Shown here piece by piece: positions 55,701-64,000 of a DNA stretch of 64,000 nt. The first letter of the stretch is position 1. Every line of letters begins with the position of its first letter. The notes under the pieces are model-generated. The model searched no databases. It was not told where the DNA came from and saw only the letters and a program-made list of their open reading frames with translations. Position numbers and translations under genes: made by a program. The DNA comes from Leishmania martiniquensis (lineage: Eukaryota > Euglenozoa > Kinetoplastea > Trypanosomatida > Trypanosomatidae): positions 1,321,143 to 1,385,142 of the forward strand of contig NC_090168.1 in assembly GCF_017916325.1 (NCBI RefSeq). Reading direction: 5' to 3'.

Positions 55701-57816
55701 TGACAGCCGTTCAACCGGCATCTCTGCGCAGGTGCTCAAGGCCGTAGTGCACAGGATCTTAGCCGACATGAATCGAGAAGGGACGCATCGCTGCGGACGT
55801 CTGAGCGCCTCCATTGTAAAGGTGAAAGGGGAGTCTGTCGTCGACCTACTCAAAGATTCCGCCGAAGCGCAGAAGCTCATCATTGCCATTTCGCCCTTGT
55901 TCGGATCCTGCGTCCACGGCGTCACCTACGCAAATATCGCCAACTCAGCCGCCTTCGACGCCACCTTCGACGCCGCTGTCAGCCGCGCCGCCTCCGAGAA
56001 TAACGGCCGCGACCACGGCTTCCTCTTCTGCTCCCTCATCCTTAAGTTACAGCTTGAGGAAGAGAATGACGTGCTCGTGTGCTCGCTGGTGGCGACCCTC
56101 GCCGGCGAGCACGTCGGGCTCTACACATCCGTGCTGGACCGAAGCCCTCTCGTACCGCGTGCGTTGTTCCACTACGCCCTCGGCGGTCCCAGTTACACGA
56201 TCGCGCTGCTGGGCATCGGCAGCGAGGAGTCTCGCACCAACCAGATGCTGCAGGTGCAGCGGCGGCTGGGTGCGGTGTTCAACCGTGCGACGCACCCGGG
56301 CAGTGTCGCGAAGTTCGTGGCCGGTATCCGTAATGACTTGACGCCGAACCTCAGCGCCAAGTACGAGAGCTCGCGTGACGAGGGCGAGCGAGCGACGACG
56401 AAGGAAATGATTTGGAGACTGGCGGAGATGGTGAAAGATGCTGAAGCGCTTCTCCACGACTTCGACCACCACCAGCCAAAGGCGTACCTTCACGAGGATC
56501 AGGAGCGGGCGACGGCGCCGGCCGGCGCGGCGACCGTCAAAGGCACGGATTCGGGATCACCCGCCATCGCAGCCCCATGCGGCAGTGATATCTCCGACTT
56601 GACCAACAACGCCTCCGCTGCCAATACCGTGGCGGATACAGCGCCGTCGGCGACCCGCCGACCAGCAGCACAGCGTGCGCTGCCGTGCGTAACGGCGGTT
56701 GGCCCGGAGGGCGAGGCCAACCGCATTCGGTCACTGGTGTGTTACGAGCAGGTGCTGATGGGCGCCGGCTCGGTCGCGGTGCAGGGCAACTCGATTTTGT
56801 GCACAAGCCAGGGGGGAATGCGTTACGACAGCGACGAAGTGATCGTTTGCGATGAGGCGCATCGCTCCTTGTCGTCCAAGCTCATCGATGAGCTGGTCGC
56901 AAAGTTCCTTGCCGGCTACCACACGGGCCTGCTCGCCGCCGACAGCAGCTATAGCGCCTTCACGCCGCTGATGTTGCGCCATATTGCCAACAGCATCTTT
57001 GGGGCGGTTCTCGGGCGCGAGGAAGGGCGGCGTGAGGGCTTGTCCTTCTCTAGCTCCGTTAGGCCGCCTACAGTGACAGGCGAGCTGCACCTCGCTATCG
57101 CGCTAATCAAGGACGGTGTGACAGCTGACCTGCTGCCCACCAAAGCAGATGCGACTTATCATCCCTTCGACATGGAGCGCACGCCCCTCTACGGCCCCCG
57201 CGTCGCTGGTGTAACGTCGTACATCGTCTCCACGCCGCAGGACTTCGATCACTTTCTGGCAGTGGCCATCGACAATGCCGATCCGGCGCTGCAGTCGGCA
57301 GATCCAGGCATCATGGTGGTCTCGCTGACTCTGATCCAATCCGTAGCGAAGCCGGCCAAGGATGTGTTAGTGTCGTCGCTGCTATGCACAGCTATCTTCG
57401 ACGCCGTCCATCATTACGAGCGTGTGCTGGAGGGGGATTCGAGCGAGCCGCTGGAGCTGTTTCATAACGTCCTCCGCGGCCCATGTTTCTCTGTCGCGCT
57501 GTTTGGCATCAGTGACGAGGAGGAGAACCCGGGCAAGCTGCTGCGCGCGCTTCATGGCATTACCCAAGCGCGCAACCGCCCTCCAGAAGTGAACAGCGTG
57601 TCGCGATACATCCGCGAGCTGCAACACGGCATCGAGAAGCTGAAGGAGCGTATGACCACTTCGTCCAACAGGGAGGAGAAGCAGTACATTCTGAGCCGTG
57701 TTGAGGTCGCTGAACATCTGCTCGCCGACGCACAGGCGCTGCAGCGTCACTCGCTTTCCTCCATTCAGCCGCGCGCCTTCGTCCCACTGGGCGCTGCACC
57801 CGTCCTGCGGGCATAG
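49777..57816 (+). CDS. Giant protein with three tandem degenerate kinesin-motor-like domains
   Basis: A 2679-aa protein. About 1-990 is low-complexity and Ser/Ala-rich. A charged helix lies at about 994-1040 (ERRQRIQAFMAKRKAEKELEEL). Three homologous segments follow at about 1186-1490, 1902-2230 and 2315-2670, separated by disordered linkers. Each has a kinesin-like strand-helix entry ending FLAG-VNVALLLAS, LLGGNAAILGAD or FLAGYHTGLLAAD. These align with the kinesin GYN-x-T-I-F-A-Y-G-Q-T-G-S-G-K-T segment but lack the GKT/S P-loop. Each later has HSALGGPTLTTSL, HYALGGPSYTIAL or HNVLRGPCFSVAL, matching kinesin D-S-L-G-G-N-x-x-T, and then a neck-like helix (RNRPPEVNSVSRYIRELQ at about 2610). 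No SSRSH or DLAGSE motif is seen. Likely a non-motor scaffold. The ATG at 49777 is the first in frame. Confidence 0.85.
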   Translation: MMASGDYIYTNDLDEGSLISTAARRHDQSCFLFVGVSHESTGESQSQYDYLDRSFAGGYDDGGDGELAALALEDFVGVDGSNLVSVQSESNSAFDIGAEEANTQVQTPRRASRSVSGADFDTLPIALLTKQPIEGPPAEPNTTVSARQLNLKFNIVTDFRCPPTPYKCFESYGGSLSPTAGHHNTADFGAGTGTCNADHRDAKATMVATEKVLAVAELTSKRSALHPEPVAAGVSIRPSMSTAPPPLHYFPSMSQRHSDSEGFNFGIETFLHGSELGFGRQPSFKRLTPVAQGESKKPYFLLGYEDGDTSITTATRTAAADRNAEAFSAWLEAVEPKAEGLLASGRSGLDTMPTGPAVGENFKREVGVLMRNLLGDYDVSVSATAAAIGSHPSVSAASPLPVGSSALSKRRRGSGPSGSDACPEGPGDSHRADPDTFVGNVHTFGPPLKSSAVVARQTKQRLSQSSPLGSRALVVGTQKLKETGQTTASGGALFGSNVEEKASADAHTSTSATISAPPQSPAQGNVANLRWRAWSASLGPPKTSASAAAAVSGDNVPGLTTAATTEALSEMTSTHATGGLVSERSAQRLSVAAMTRTLVSASKGKTCGSSAAVAKPATVRAPTGSAKPGGSVGDAARAPGSAAHSTAAPCPYMDEDLLAGGYMTGPSQLVQSPVKRSPALLPSARTALELPSTNKMNGRRSGSKTNGVAPVGLGSHSSVVVGHMNAAQQRPSLLQQNLHPMRNELSCGSDGSKSSTAFNAARTTAGTPQKASATGGDGGPPEKPTPAWNNPYSRGATSMPSETSTVACEKVPPYRRNHGENTQQNAGRVFPSLKATAGEVVFMDNRGMPASELPLPAFLGNNRTAQQGKIPTNSTADTTSSHLCSAHKNGGSAAAIGCTRRFSRRPVAGPLTVEPIALKKDPLIPVRPSSGSRRESACRTDREAAATGDRNMAGTQRRRRLTEFRNSDYVLPTSLSKSRLSATTTEGLRSETVKQRDRDWQTQQANEERRQRIQAFMAKRKAEKELEELRRREMPAPEARPEARRGTQGQPASEATNPDTPGTVGSGLNAIKASKRMHKSSLQRERPVRQSSTAANILAEAAMPAAPGSPHAEGRAAVVAETLSPAQQSASRSLAAKTNVRAVVLLTSSTVAAKDGVPVPVKDGCNEQQCSGSRIAARTAAPGLLDERTVTIEVNAESNTLKVRHPQGRTRFFSVDEFFRTDDATASKQAEHLVKGTGSVIAPGALLKGVSARRPLPLLTLREMNRKFLAGVNVALLLASTENAHDASVMVLREVVEGLLTHMPPQGELFASVAFVAGGSTQDLLSDTVCAVHSTFATSPLFGPTLDNVTYVAVTGLRHLSTIVTQAYKRCESAMRQQQPHPGLLVMSLLLKQPRGSDVVLSSYLITDAGCCCSTYVAVLRKAQNTPFLLFHSALGGPTLTTSLVSLDAGDTATVVPLLNMQQRMTSVINKPCHVGSVRRFLELAQQELQNRPEDEKSGRRRTSSSTATKETPQRQRNDASISSSNSASDSGNCPPLCSGPRGHKQQPGPRAQLHKRLAEQVAMAQSILNDTVGYRPRAPREASQARNARVLTAPAHTSKCSGLLLPVGTAPLEHPCSVDGREMPNANVAVPRKCLSSSSKAADSATVATADKHSPPLAAEEESPQRMQLPATRRPNDALNVESEACTTNKTPLSVAALRANHQIARFRPMQRQSSSPLAGHRSASVSVSAAYVRRGNDCGAAPHTTRFMNFEESGESTFAPLGSKSGADTLLKKGDRDDLQDVLLHKATTISAKQLPECPSAGDSEPSPCGKIPLSDGAGGPPQQPLFAPPGMKSRAVGPTQIGLNGPQWPSTAAMGPSDISMVPGAHSIDSSSAQGVPVPPPPNTTAYYGGKAPIPRSTKVHTLVIVDPRCRETSNVTFDNTMVIATTEDDFEEYNVDEVCEVTPAEKPIQAALLTELCETVLLGGNAAILGADSRSTGISAQVLKAVVHRILADMNREGTHRCGRLSASIVKVKGESVVDLLKDSAEAQKLIIAISPLFGSCVHGVTYANIANSAAFDATFDAAVSRAASENNGRDHGFLFCSLILKLQLEEENDVLVCSLVATLAGEHVGLYTSVLDRSPLVPRALFHYALGGPSYTIALLGIGSEESRTNQMLQVQRRLGAVFNRATHPGSVAKFVAGIRNDLTPNLSAKYESSRDEGERATTKEMIWRLAEMVKDAEALLHDFDHHQPKAYLHEDQERATAPAGAATVKGTDSGSPAIAAPCGSDISDLTNNASAANTVADTAPSATRRPAAQRALPCVTAVGPEGEANRIRSLVCYEQVLMGAGSVAVQGNSILCTSQGGMRYDSDEVIVCDEAHRSLSSKLIDELVAKFLAGYHTGLLAADSSYSAFTPLMLRHIANSIFGAVLGREEGRREGLSFSSSVRPPTVTGELHLAIALIKDGVTADLLPTKADATYHPFDMERTPLYGPRVAGVTSYIVSTPQDFDHFLAVAIDNADPALQSADPGIMVVSLTLIQSVAKPAKDVLVSSLLCTAIFDAVHHYERVLEGDSSEPLELFHNVLRGPCFSVALFGISDEEENPGKLLRALHGITQARNRPPEVNSVSRYIRELQHGIEKLKERMTTSSNREEKQYILSRVEVAEHLLADAQALQRHSLSSIQPRAFVPLGAAPVLRA

Positions 57817-59687
57817 GCAGCATCAATAATGTGGATGTGTGCGCAGCATGTGGGCCGAAACGCTGTTCTGTGGTCTCTCCTTTTTTTCGCGCGGCTAGTT
57901 CATTTTCGTGTGGGCTCTCTCTCTCTTTGTGGCGGCTGCACGTCGCTGCAATCACCAAGAGCGTTCGACAGCACCTCTTCCCTCGAACCCCCCCCCACCT
58001 CTCCCTCTCTCCTCTTTCCCCTTGCCCCTTTCTGTCCTTTTTTTGCCATGTCAAACGTCTCGCTTCTGTCGTCCTCTTTTATATCTGTTTCTGTGTATAT
58101 GCGTGCCTGTCTGTGTGCCTTTTCACCTCTCCTTCGCCCTCTTCGGCTTTCGTGATGTTTTTTTTTTAGTCAGTCTCTTCGCGGTCTTTTTTTTTTCCGT
58201 CCTCTCGGATGGAGAAAATGTGCCGACGCCTTCCTCTTTCCTTTTCCTGCCTCCTTCCCCTTTTTTTGCTCTACGGCTGCGACACCCACGTGTACACTGA
58301 CGATGATTCCTCATTCTGTGGGGGAGGCGTTTCAGTTCCGTTTCCTGCTTTTTTTTCTCCCAATAACTGAGCCGTCTTTCCTACGTGGGCGAAAGAGACG
58401 CGCGTCTTTCTCCGTTCCCCTGTGTCCGTTTCCTTTCGTGTCTTTGGGGCTCTTTTTTGTTGGTGCGTGTGTGTATTGTGATCGCCCACTTGCCGACAAC
58501 TGTGCTGCTTTTCCCTTTCTCCGGCCATGCCAGCCTCTTCTTGTCGTCCTGACCTTCTCACTCGATCACGCGTGCGTTGGTGCATGTGCCGATGGCGACG
58601 AACACCGTAGAGGTCGCTCACACTTCGCAAGAGAGATGCCTAGGGCCTTTCTTGTGACGGAGAAAGGGAACACGCTAGCACGCGCTCAGACGCATGGGGC
58701 GATACGATGACCCGCGCCCAAGCGTGCCCTCCCCGCCCCTTCTCGGACAGAGGGAGAGACCGAGATGGCGACGCCACCAAACGTCTCTTCTTTTTCATCA
58801 GATACCCATGTGAAATCATTCACTCAATTTATTCTTATGGGCTTCATCGTCGTGTACCTCTCGTGTGCTTCATTTGCATTGCTTGACTGCACATGCTGAG
58901 ATGGAAAGGGGGAGGGGGTGGGGTACAAGTGCGCTGGACGAAAAAAAAATAGAAGCACTATGATCAAGAAGAGGGATCAATGTTTTTGTCTTTTTTCTTC
59001 CGTTACGTGGCAAGCAAAGGAACCTGAAACCTCGCGCAGAGAATACAGCAAGGTACACGGAACCACTGCTTCCACTGTCAATCAACGTGAACACGTGAGG
59101 GGTGCTTCACGCGCATTTTGCGCACTCGTACGTGTGCTCAGCTGAACCTCAAGGAGGGCGACGTTGATGGCCAGCGTTGAACTCGGCTAGCAGGACACAT
59201 CGCTTCAGCAGCCATGCCATGGCCAGATGGTCCACGAACGTGAGCGCGCTCGACCCTCAGAATGCGATGTCACTGCTCTCTCTCTCTACTCATCTTCGCC
59301 ACTTTTCCTCGTCCTGTATGACTGCCTCGCCCTCCCTTGCTTGCGCATTCGAACCTGCGCACATGGACATGCCACGCGCTCATTGTACCTTCATGTAGGG
59401 TTCCGCGGGTGCGCGCCATATCTTTCAACTGCGCAGGCTACAGAAAAAAAGATCGCGAAGTACGATTATACACGCACCTAGAGCCAGAGGCGTTATCCTC
59501 GAAGTTGAAGAGCTGCGCCCCAAAGCCTGAGCCGAATCGGAAGCGAGCCGCGGCGACTTGCGTCACCCTTATAAAAAAATAGTGAGAAGAAACGAAGTCG
59601 GCAGTAAGACGCCTATACACCCACACCAAAGGGCGGCAGCGGAGAGAGTGACGCGGAGGTGGACAAGAAGGGAAGCAAAATCTGCAC

Positions 59688-59736
59688 ATACATATATATC
59701 TCTATCTATATCTATCTCTCTCTCTATATATATCCA
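59688..59736. repeat. Mixed TA/TC microsatellite
   Basis: Alternating TA and TC dinucleotide and tetranucleotide repeats in the spacer before the last gene. Confidence 0.9.
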
Positions 59737-61351
59737 TTTCCTTGTATGCATAGTATCATGTAATACGAACATGATATGCTATTGCTCACAGAAACACCGA
59801 GACGCAACCACGACAAGCACCTAAAACGTGTGCACGTTTCTGCCTTCCGGAGCTGGCCGTGTGTAACCTTTTTTTTCCTGATCCCTCTTTCGTTTTCTGT
59901 GTGCTGTGTGTGATCTCTTTCTCTCCATCTCTATGCTTCGTTGTGCTGTAGTTACCGCGCCTCTCGTACCTTTTCGTTGGCCTCCCTCCCATCGTTCTTG
60001 TGGTGTCCTCCCTTTTTTTTATTGTTCAAATCGGTCTGCTCGCCTTGGTGCAGCAGTCCCGCCCAGCACTCGTTTTCATCTTTTTTTGATGTTGTTTCCT
60101 TCGTCCCCCCTTTTTTGCCCTCTCTGCGTGCCGTGTGGTCTCTGTGTGCATCTTGACTAGGGTATTACCCGTGCCGCTGATCCTTTGTTTTTGCCCTTCT
60201 GCTGTCTCCATCCCCTCTTTTCATTTCGAAATCTCTTACGTTGACACATGCGTATGTGTCGTGGTCTACGGTGACGTAGTGCGGCGTAGGCTACCCAATC
60301 TTACCGTCTCTCTTCTTGTACTCATCCCATGGATCTGTTGGGGCAGCATTTGTTTTCTCGATAACGAAAGAATCGGGCAACACTTCTCTCTTTTCGTTTG
60401 CTTCGCGCTTCGACGTCCCGGGACATTACTTTATCGTTCGTTATTTTTCTTCGTTTTACTAATATCGGCCAACCCGCGAACGCACACGCTGTGCCGTCTC
60501 CTTCGAGACCGTGCTCCCGCATCGATTTGCCTCGCCCTTGCTGTGCTGGCTGATCTGTCGGAGGACGGGGAGGGACCGCTTCTCGTGTGTGTGTGTGTGT
60601 GTCGGCATCGGTCTCTCTCTCGCGCACTTTTCTGTACCGTTCGGCCCCCATTTTCTCATCTCGCTGAGTCGCAGCATATTTTATCTGCCTTCTTTACTTC
60701 CTTTTCTTTCTATTCTTCGCGGAGTGTCCGACTTTCCTTTGTTTTTTTTTTGTTTCTCCGTTGCACTCTGCTCCATCGCTGACTTGCACGTGCGCGTGCG
60801 TCTTCGTGTGTTTTTCTTGGCGAAAAGGTGCAACTTCTCTTCTGCTTCTTTGTGGGGACGTCACAAAGCGCACGTGAGTGTGCCTGTGTGTCTCCGTTTT
60901 CCTTTTTGTTTGTGAATCCTTTACTGTCGGCTTCTAATTGTAACGCCCTTCTTGCACTCGTGCGCGCCCCCTCTCTTTGTAGGCGCTCGGCACTGCGTTC
61001 TTGCCCGCATTTGGAATCGTCTCCTGCGGACTCCTCCCCATTCCGTCTTTCGGTGGCTCTTTGCCCGCCTTCTTTTTGCTCTGCCGCAGCTCTCCACGTG
61101 GCGTCTGTGCGTACTCTGATTTGCGCCTGTGGTCTGTGTGGTGTGGGGAGGGGGAGGGGAGGGGCAACAGAGAGGAGAGCAGAGGTGGGGCTCGGGGTAA
61201 AGCAAAGTGGATCGAGGCGTTAAGAGGCTGAAGGATCGTCTGAGTTCGTTGAGGTGCACCTGAGCCACGCACATAATAAGAATAAACGACAAGGGTGGAG
61301 AAGGGGCCATCGCCGCCCACCACTGCTCTCTCTCTGTCGGTAGTCGATCTG

Positions 61352-61390
61352 ATTCGTTTTTCTCTCTCTTTCTCTCACACACACATACAG
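61352..61390 (+). promoter_or_regulatory. Candidate trans-splice acceptor
   Basis: tttttctctctctttctctc followed by CA repeats and acag, with AG at 61389-61390, about 40 bases before the ATG at 61431. Confidence 0.4.
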
Positions 61391-61430
61391 ACAAACTTTC
61401 TTCCATTTGCGCGAGAGCGGGTGTGCGAGG

Positions 61431-63782
61431 ATGCAGGCCGCGCACTCGGCAGCGCCCATGTGTAGTGCCTCACAGGCGACACACGAGTCCCACGGGCTAC
61501 CCTTTACCTTGCGCGGGGGCTCTAAACCGCCGCTGAAGCATCAGCCGTCGCCACTGTCCAGCAGAGGGGTGGTGTGCAGCAGTGCCGGCAGCCCCACGTA
61601 CGCGGGACCCGAGTGTAACGGGCTCTGTATACAGCGGTGCGGAGATTGCGAGACCCAATCATCGCTGCAGCTGCTTGCTCAACCGCTCTCAGGGCGGAGA
61701 GCTAGGCCTTCACTCAGAGGGTTACGCAGCGAACCGAACGACCACAAAGGCGCCTCGTCGCTCTTGTCAGCCATTAAAGGCCAGGCGCCCTTGTCACAGT
61801 GGCGAGGATCTGTCCCTCACTCCGACCGTCATCAGCGCTACTCACAGACGCTGCGTGTTCCGCTGGCTGAGACAGACCTCACGAGAAGGCAGAGTACCTC
61901 AGCAATAACGCAGTTTCAGAAGCTGAGCGACAACAGCAGCAGCGACTGCTGCTGCAAGGCATCGGAGGCTATGACGTCTCGCGACGACCGCGCTGCCGGC
62001 GTACCGTCATCCTTCGTGCCCGAACCTGTTCTTGTGAAGGCCATCCCGTCGAGTGTCGGGCATGGCCGTTGCAGCGGCAGGTCTCCGCGTACGGCACCGC
62101 ATCCATCTTGGAGGGGTATGCCTGGCGATTGCGGAAGTACCTCCTGCGAGTCTCCACACGCAAACAGAGCTCGGAGACGCAGCGGCTCCATAGGAGAAGT
62201 GCGAAGGACCATTTACGATATCCACCGAAGCTCTTCACCCGCAGCAAGCGATGAGGACCTGCCTTCTCTGTCGCAAACCTCACTTCTAGAGACTGGCCGG
62301 CAGACTGCCGGCTACGCTGCAGTCAGAAGAGGCGGCGGTGCTTTCTCGACGCACACACGTGCGTCGCGCGTCAAGAACGCCAAAACCTTTGACTACGGCT
62401 TGCAGGCGCTCGGCTTTCCTGTGGAGGACTGCCGCCGCGTCTCGAAAGCGTTGGCAGAGATGCAGTTGAGCTGCATCCGCAGCGAGGTCGCCGGCTTCCT
62501 CGTGGCGGCGCGCAACACGCCTGCCAGGAGAAATCAGCGTGGCGGCAGCTCTGCTGGCGCGCTCTCGTTCCCGCCGCTCACACGCACACTGCATGAGATG
62601 TCGTCTTTCTCACGCGACGCGCGCGTGGCCCCCTCTTCCGTCCCCTTTGGTCTGTCAGGTGCACCACCTCCTGCGACGAACAGCCGGAGCACGGCAACTT
62701 TCTGCTCGGCTCCACAGAAAATCTTGCCGGACAGCTCGGTGGAGGGCTTCAGCGGAACCTTGGCCCCGCTGGCCATCGCGACAGGGATACCGGGGCTAAC
62801 GGGTGGCGTGCCCTTATCGCCTGTTGTATCGGGCACAATGCGAAGCGCGGCCTACTCGGCTGCAGCGCGGCCGCAGTCACGAGGAGCCATGGGGAAGACC
62901 TTTATCACCACCAAAGCCGCACCCGTTGCCGCGGTGGCAACTTCACCGGGTGCGCTGCGCAGCAGCACTCCCAGCAGCGGCACTCTCATCTCAGCGTCTT
63001 CCCGTGACATTGTGCTTCACTCTCATTGCGTGCCATACAACCTCAATGTTGTGTACAGTGATCTCGCGGATCCCTCGGGTAGCTCTCTCTCCTACGACTC
63101 CGCACGGAGCACGTGTAGCAGTGCTGCACGTGACAGCTCCTGCTCCAACAGCACCGTGGTCCTTGGCGGTGGAGGGCGTAGGGCACGGCTGCTCTCTACC
63201 GCGAAGTTGTCGAATGCCCCAGCTCCGTCCTGGCGGGGCGACAGTCATGGCTCGCTCGTTTTCGTCGAACCTGAGGAGAGCAGCATGCCGTTCACAGCGC
63301 GCCGCCTGTCGGAATCGCCACCGCTGCCATTCAGAGTGGACGATTTTCACAGGTATGAGGCACTCAGGTCAGTTGTGTGGTCGCCGAGCCACAGCAACGG
63401 CAGTAGGTGCCCCTGCGGCGACAGCTCTGCGTTTGCTGAACTAGACGTGTGTCTTACAGTCGGAGGACTCACTGCCACCCCGCGGCGAATTGGCTGTCAG
63501 CTGGGCGGCTTCTGCGCCATCGACAACGTCAGCCTTGAAGGGTCGGTGGAGAGCGGTATGCGGCTCACAAAGGAAACAGGCAGGCGCTGTGTGCGACATA
63601 GCGTCCGGACAGGCGGCGAAGACGACAGCAGCTCTGCGGAGCGCAGCCTGCCGCATCTCTCTCGCGACACCTTCCTCCCTTTCGAAGGCGGCGGTGGCCG
63701 CTGGTTTTGCAGCTTCCATAGCGTTGTGCTGTCGATTTGGTCGAGGGATGCTGGGCCGCCCAGCATCGAGAAGACGCTCTGA
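61431..63782 (+). CDS. Ser-rich, mostly disordered hypothetical protein
   Basis: A 783-aa protein without a domain I can name. It is dominated by Ser, Arg, Pro and Ala, with many RxxS-like contexts that suggest phosphorylation (inference). The only segment that looks folded is about 325-375 (KTFDYGLQALGFPVEDCRRVSKALAEMQ), a short helical module. Cys pairs (CGDC near 70-73; CCC near 163-165) are not spaced as a zinc finger. No signal peptide or TM. The start is the ATG at 61431; codons before it in frame contain no ATG. It follows the giant pseudo-kinesin gene on the same strand after a long spacer. Confidence 0.75.
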   Translation: MQAAHSAAPMCSASQATHESHGLPFTLRGGSKPPLKHQPSPLSSRGVVCSSAGSPTYAGPECNGLCIQRCGDCETQSSLQLLAQPLSGRRARPSLRGLRSEPNDHKGASSLLSAIKGQAPLSQWRGSVPHSDRHQRYSQTLRVPLAETDLTRRQSTSAITQFQKLSDNSSSDCCCKASEAMTSRDDRAAGVPSSFVPEPVLVKAIPSSVGHGRCSGRSPRTAPHPSWRGMPGDCGSTSCESPHANRARRRSGSIGEVRRTIYDIHRSSSPAASDEDLPSLSQTSLLETGRQTAGYAAVRRGGGAFSTHTRASRVKNAKTFDYGLQALGFPVEDCRRVSKALAEMQLSCIRSEVAGFLVAARNTPARRNQRGGSSAGALSFPPLTRTLHEMSSFSRDARVAPSSVPFGLSGAPPPATNSRSTATFCSAPQKILPDSSVEGFSGTLAPLAIATGIPGLTGGVPLSPVVSGTMRSAAYSAAARPQSRGAMGKTFITTKAAPVAAVATSPGALRSSTPSSGTLISASSRDIVLHSHCVPYNLNVVYSDLADPSGSSLSYDSARSTCSSAARDSSCSNSTVVLGGGGRRARLLSTAKLSNAPAPSWRGDSHGSLVFVEPEESSMPFTARRLSESPPLPFRVDDFHRYEALRSVVWSPSHSNGSRCPCGDSSAFAELDVCLTVGGLTATPRRIGCQLGGFCAIDNVSLEGSVESGMRLTKETGRRCVRHSVRTGGEDDSSSAERSLPHLSRDTFLPFEGGGGRWFCSFHSVVLSIWSRDAGPPSIEKTL

Positions 63783-64000
63783 GGCTCATCTTCTGTGCCT
63801 CTGGTTCCACGTGGTCAAAGTGCGTCGGGTGGTCTCTCCAGGAGACCTTTGCCGTGAACATCGGGTACAACTCCACGGGGGAGAAAGAATGGCTCCATGA
63901 GCCGCCGCTCACGCCTCTCTCTTTCAGTGTACGGGGCGCGTTGCAGTCGAAGCGCCAACCGTGTCGCTCGTCGCGGACTCAGCAATAATTCTTGCTCCCC
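63783..64000. other. Intergenic at window edge
   Basis: 218 bases after the last stop codon; nothing recognisable. The window ends here. Confidence 0.5.

Larger units (their letters stand above)
57817..61430. other. Long intergenic, no convincing gene
   Basis: Pyrimidine-rich tracts (57900-58300, 59880-61100) and T homopolymers, with a mixed TA/TC microsatellite at 59688-59736. Frames of up to 215 codons are Phe/Leu/Ser-rich translations of the pyrimidine tracts. 58.7-59.6 kb is ordinary unique sequence without a supported frame. Confidence 0.55.

Noticed and set aside
59688..59736. Telomeric or minisatellite array
   Set aside because: It is a simple TA/TC microsatellite; no TTAGGG-type hexamers were seen.
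1..64000. tRNA, rRNA, snRNA or CRISPR features
   Set aside because: No cloverleaf-like A/B boxes, rRNA stretches or regular repeat-spacer arrays were recognised by eye; a covariance-model scan would be needed to exclude small RNAs.

Overview
The window looks like nuclear DNA of a trypanosomatid, most likely Leishmania or a close relative. Every convincing gene is intronless and on the + strand, as in a polycistronic directional cluster. The genes are separated by long intergenic stretches full of polypyrimidine tracts (trans-splicing signals) and GT/CA or TA microsatellites. Coding DNA is GC-rich. No rRNA, tRNA or CRISPR array was found by eye.

Layout: (1) 633-2420 is a PWWP + TFIIS-like transcription elongation factor. 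(2) 3.3-21 kb holds four membrane-anchored CHAP-fold amidase-like genes. The first two form a 1.96 kb head-to-tail tandem duplication. Genes 1 and 3 keep the catalytic Cys; genes 2 (Gly) and 4 (Ala) have lost it, so the cluster mixes likely enzymes and pseudoenzymes. Between them lie a signal-peptide/single-TM surface-type protein (10283-11605) and a small protein with an N-myristoylation-type start (13012-13470). (3) 22.2-24.6 kb has a small hypothetical and a 410-aa basic, probably mitochondrial protein. (4) 26.8-42.4 kb is a repeat-rich accessory region. A GC-rich repeat of about 1.5-1.65 kb ('L') lies directly upstream of each of three small single-TM protein genes, and a companion repeat of about 0.43 kb ('S') lies between them. 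A fourth small single-TM gene stands alone at 37790. (5) 38.5-49.8 kb has no convincing gene. It holds an S+truncated L copy, a segment of unusual composition, an inverted S copy and AT-richer DNA. (6) 49777-57816 encodes a 2679-aa protein with three tandem degenerate kinesin-motor-like domains that lack the P-loop. (7) 61431-63782 encodes a Ser-rich, mostly disordered protein.

Most interesting: the active/dead CHAP array with substitutions concentrated around the active site, the triple pseudo-kinesin, and the L-repeat cassettes that pair near-identical 5' flanks with divergent small membrane proteins. Functions are inferred from motifs read by eye; no database search was run.
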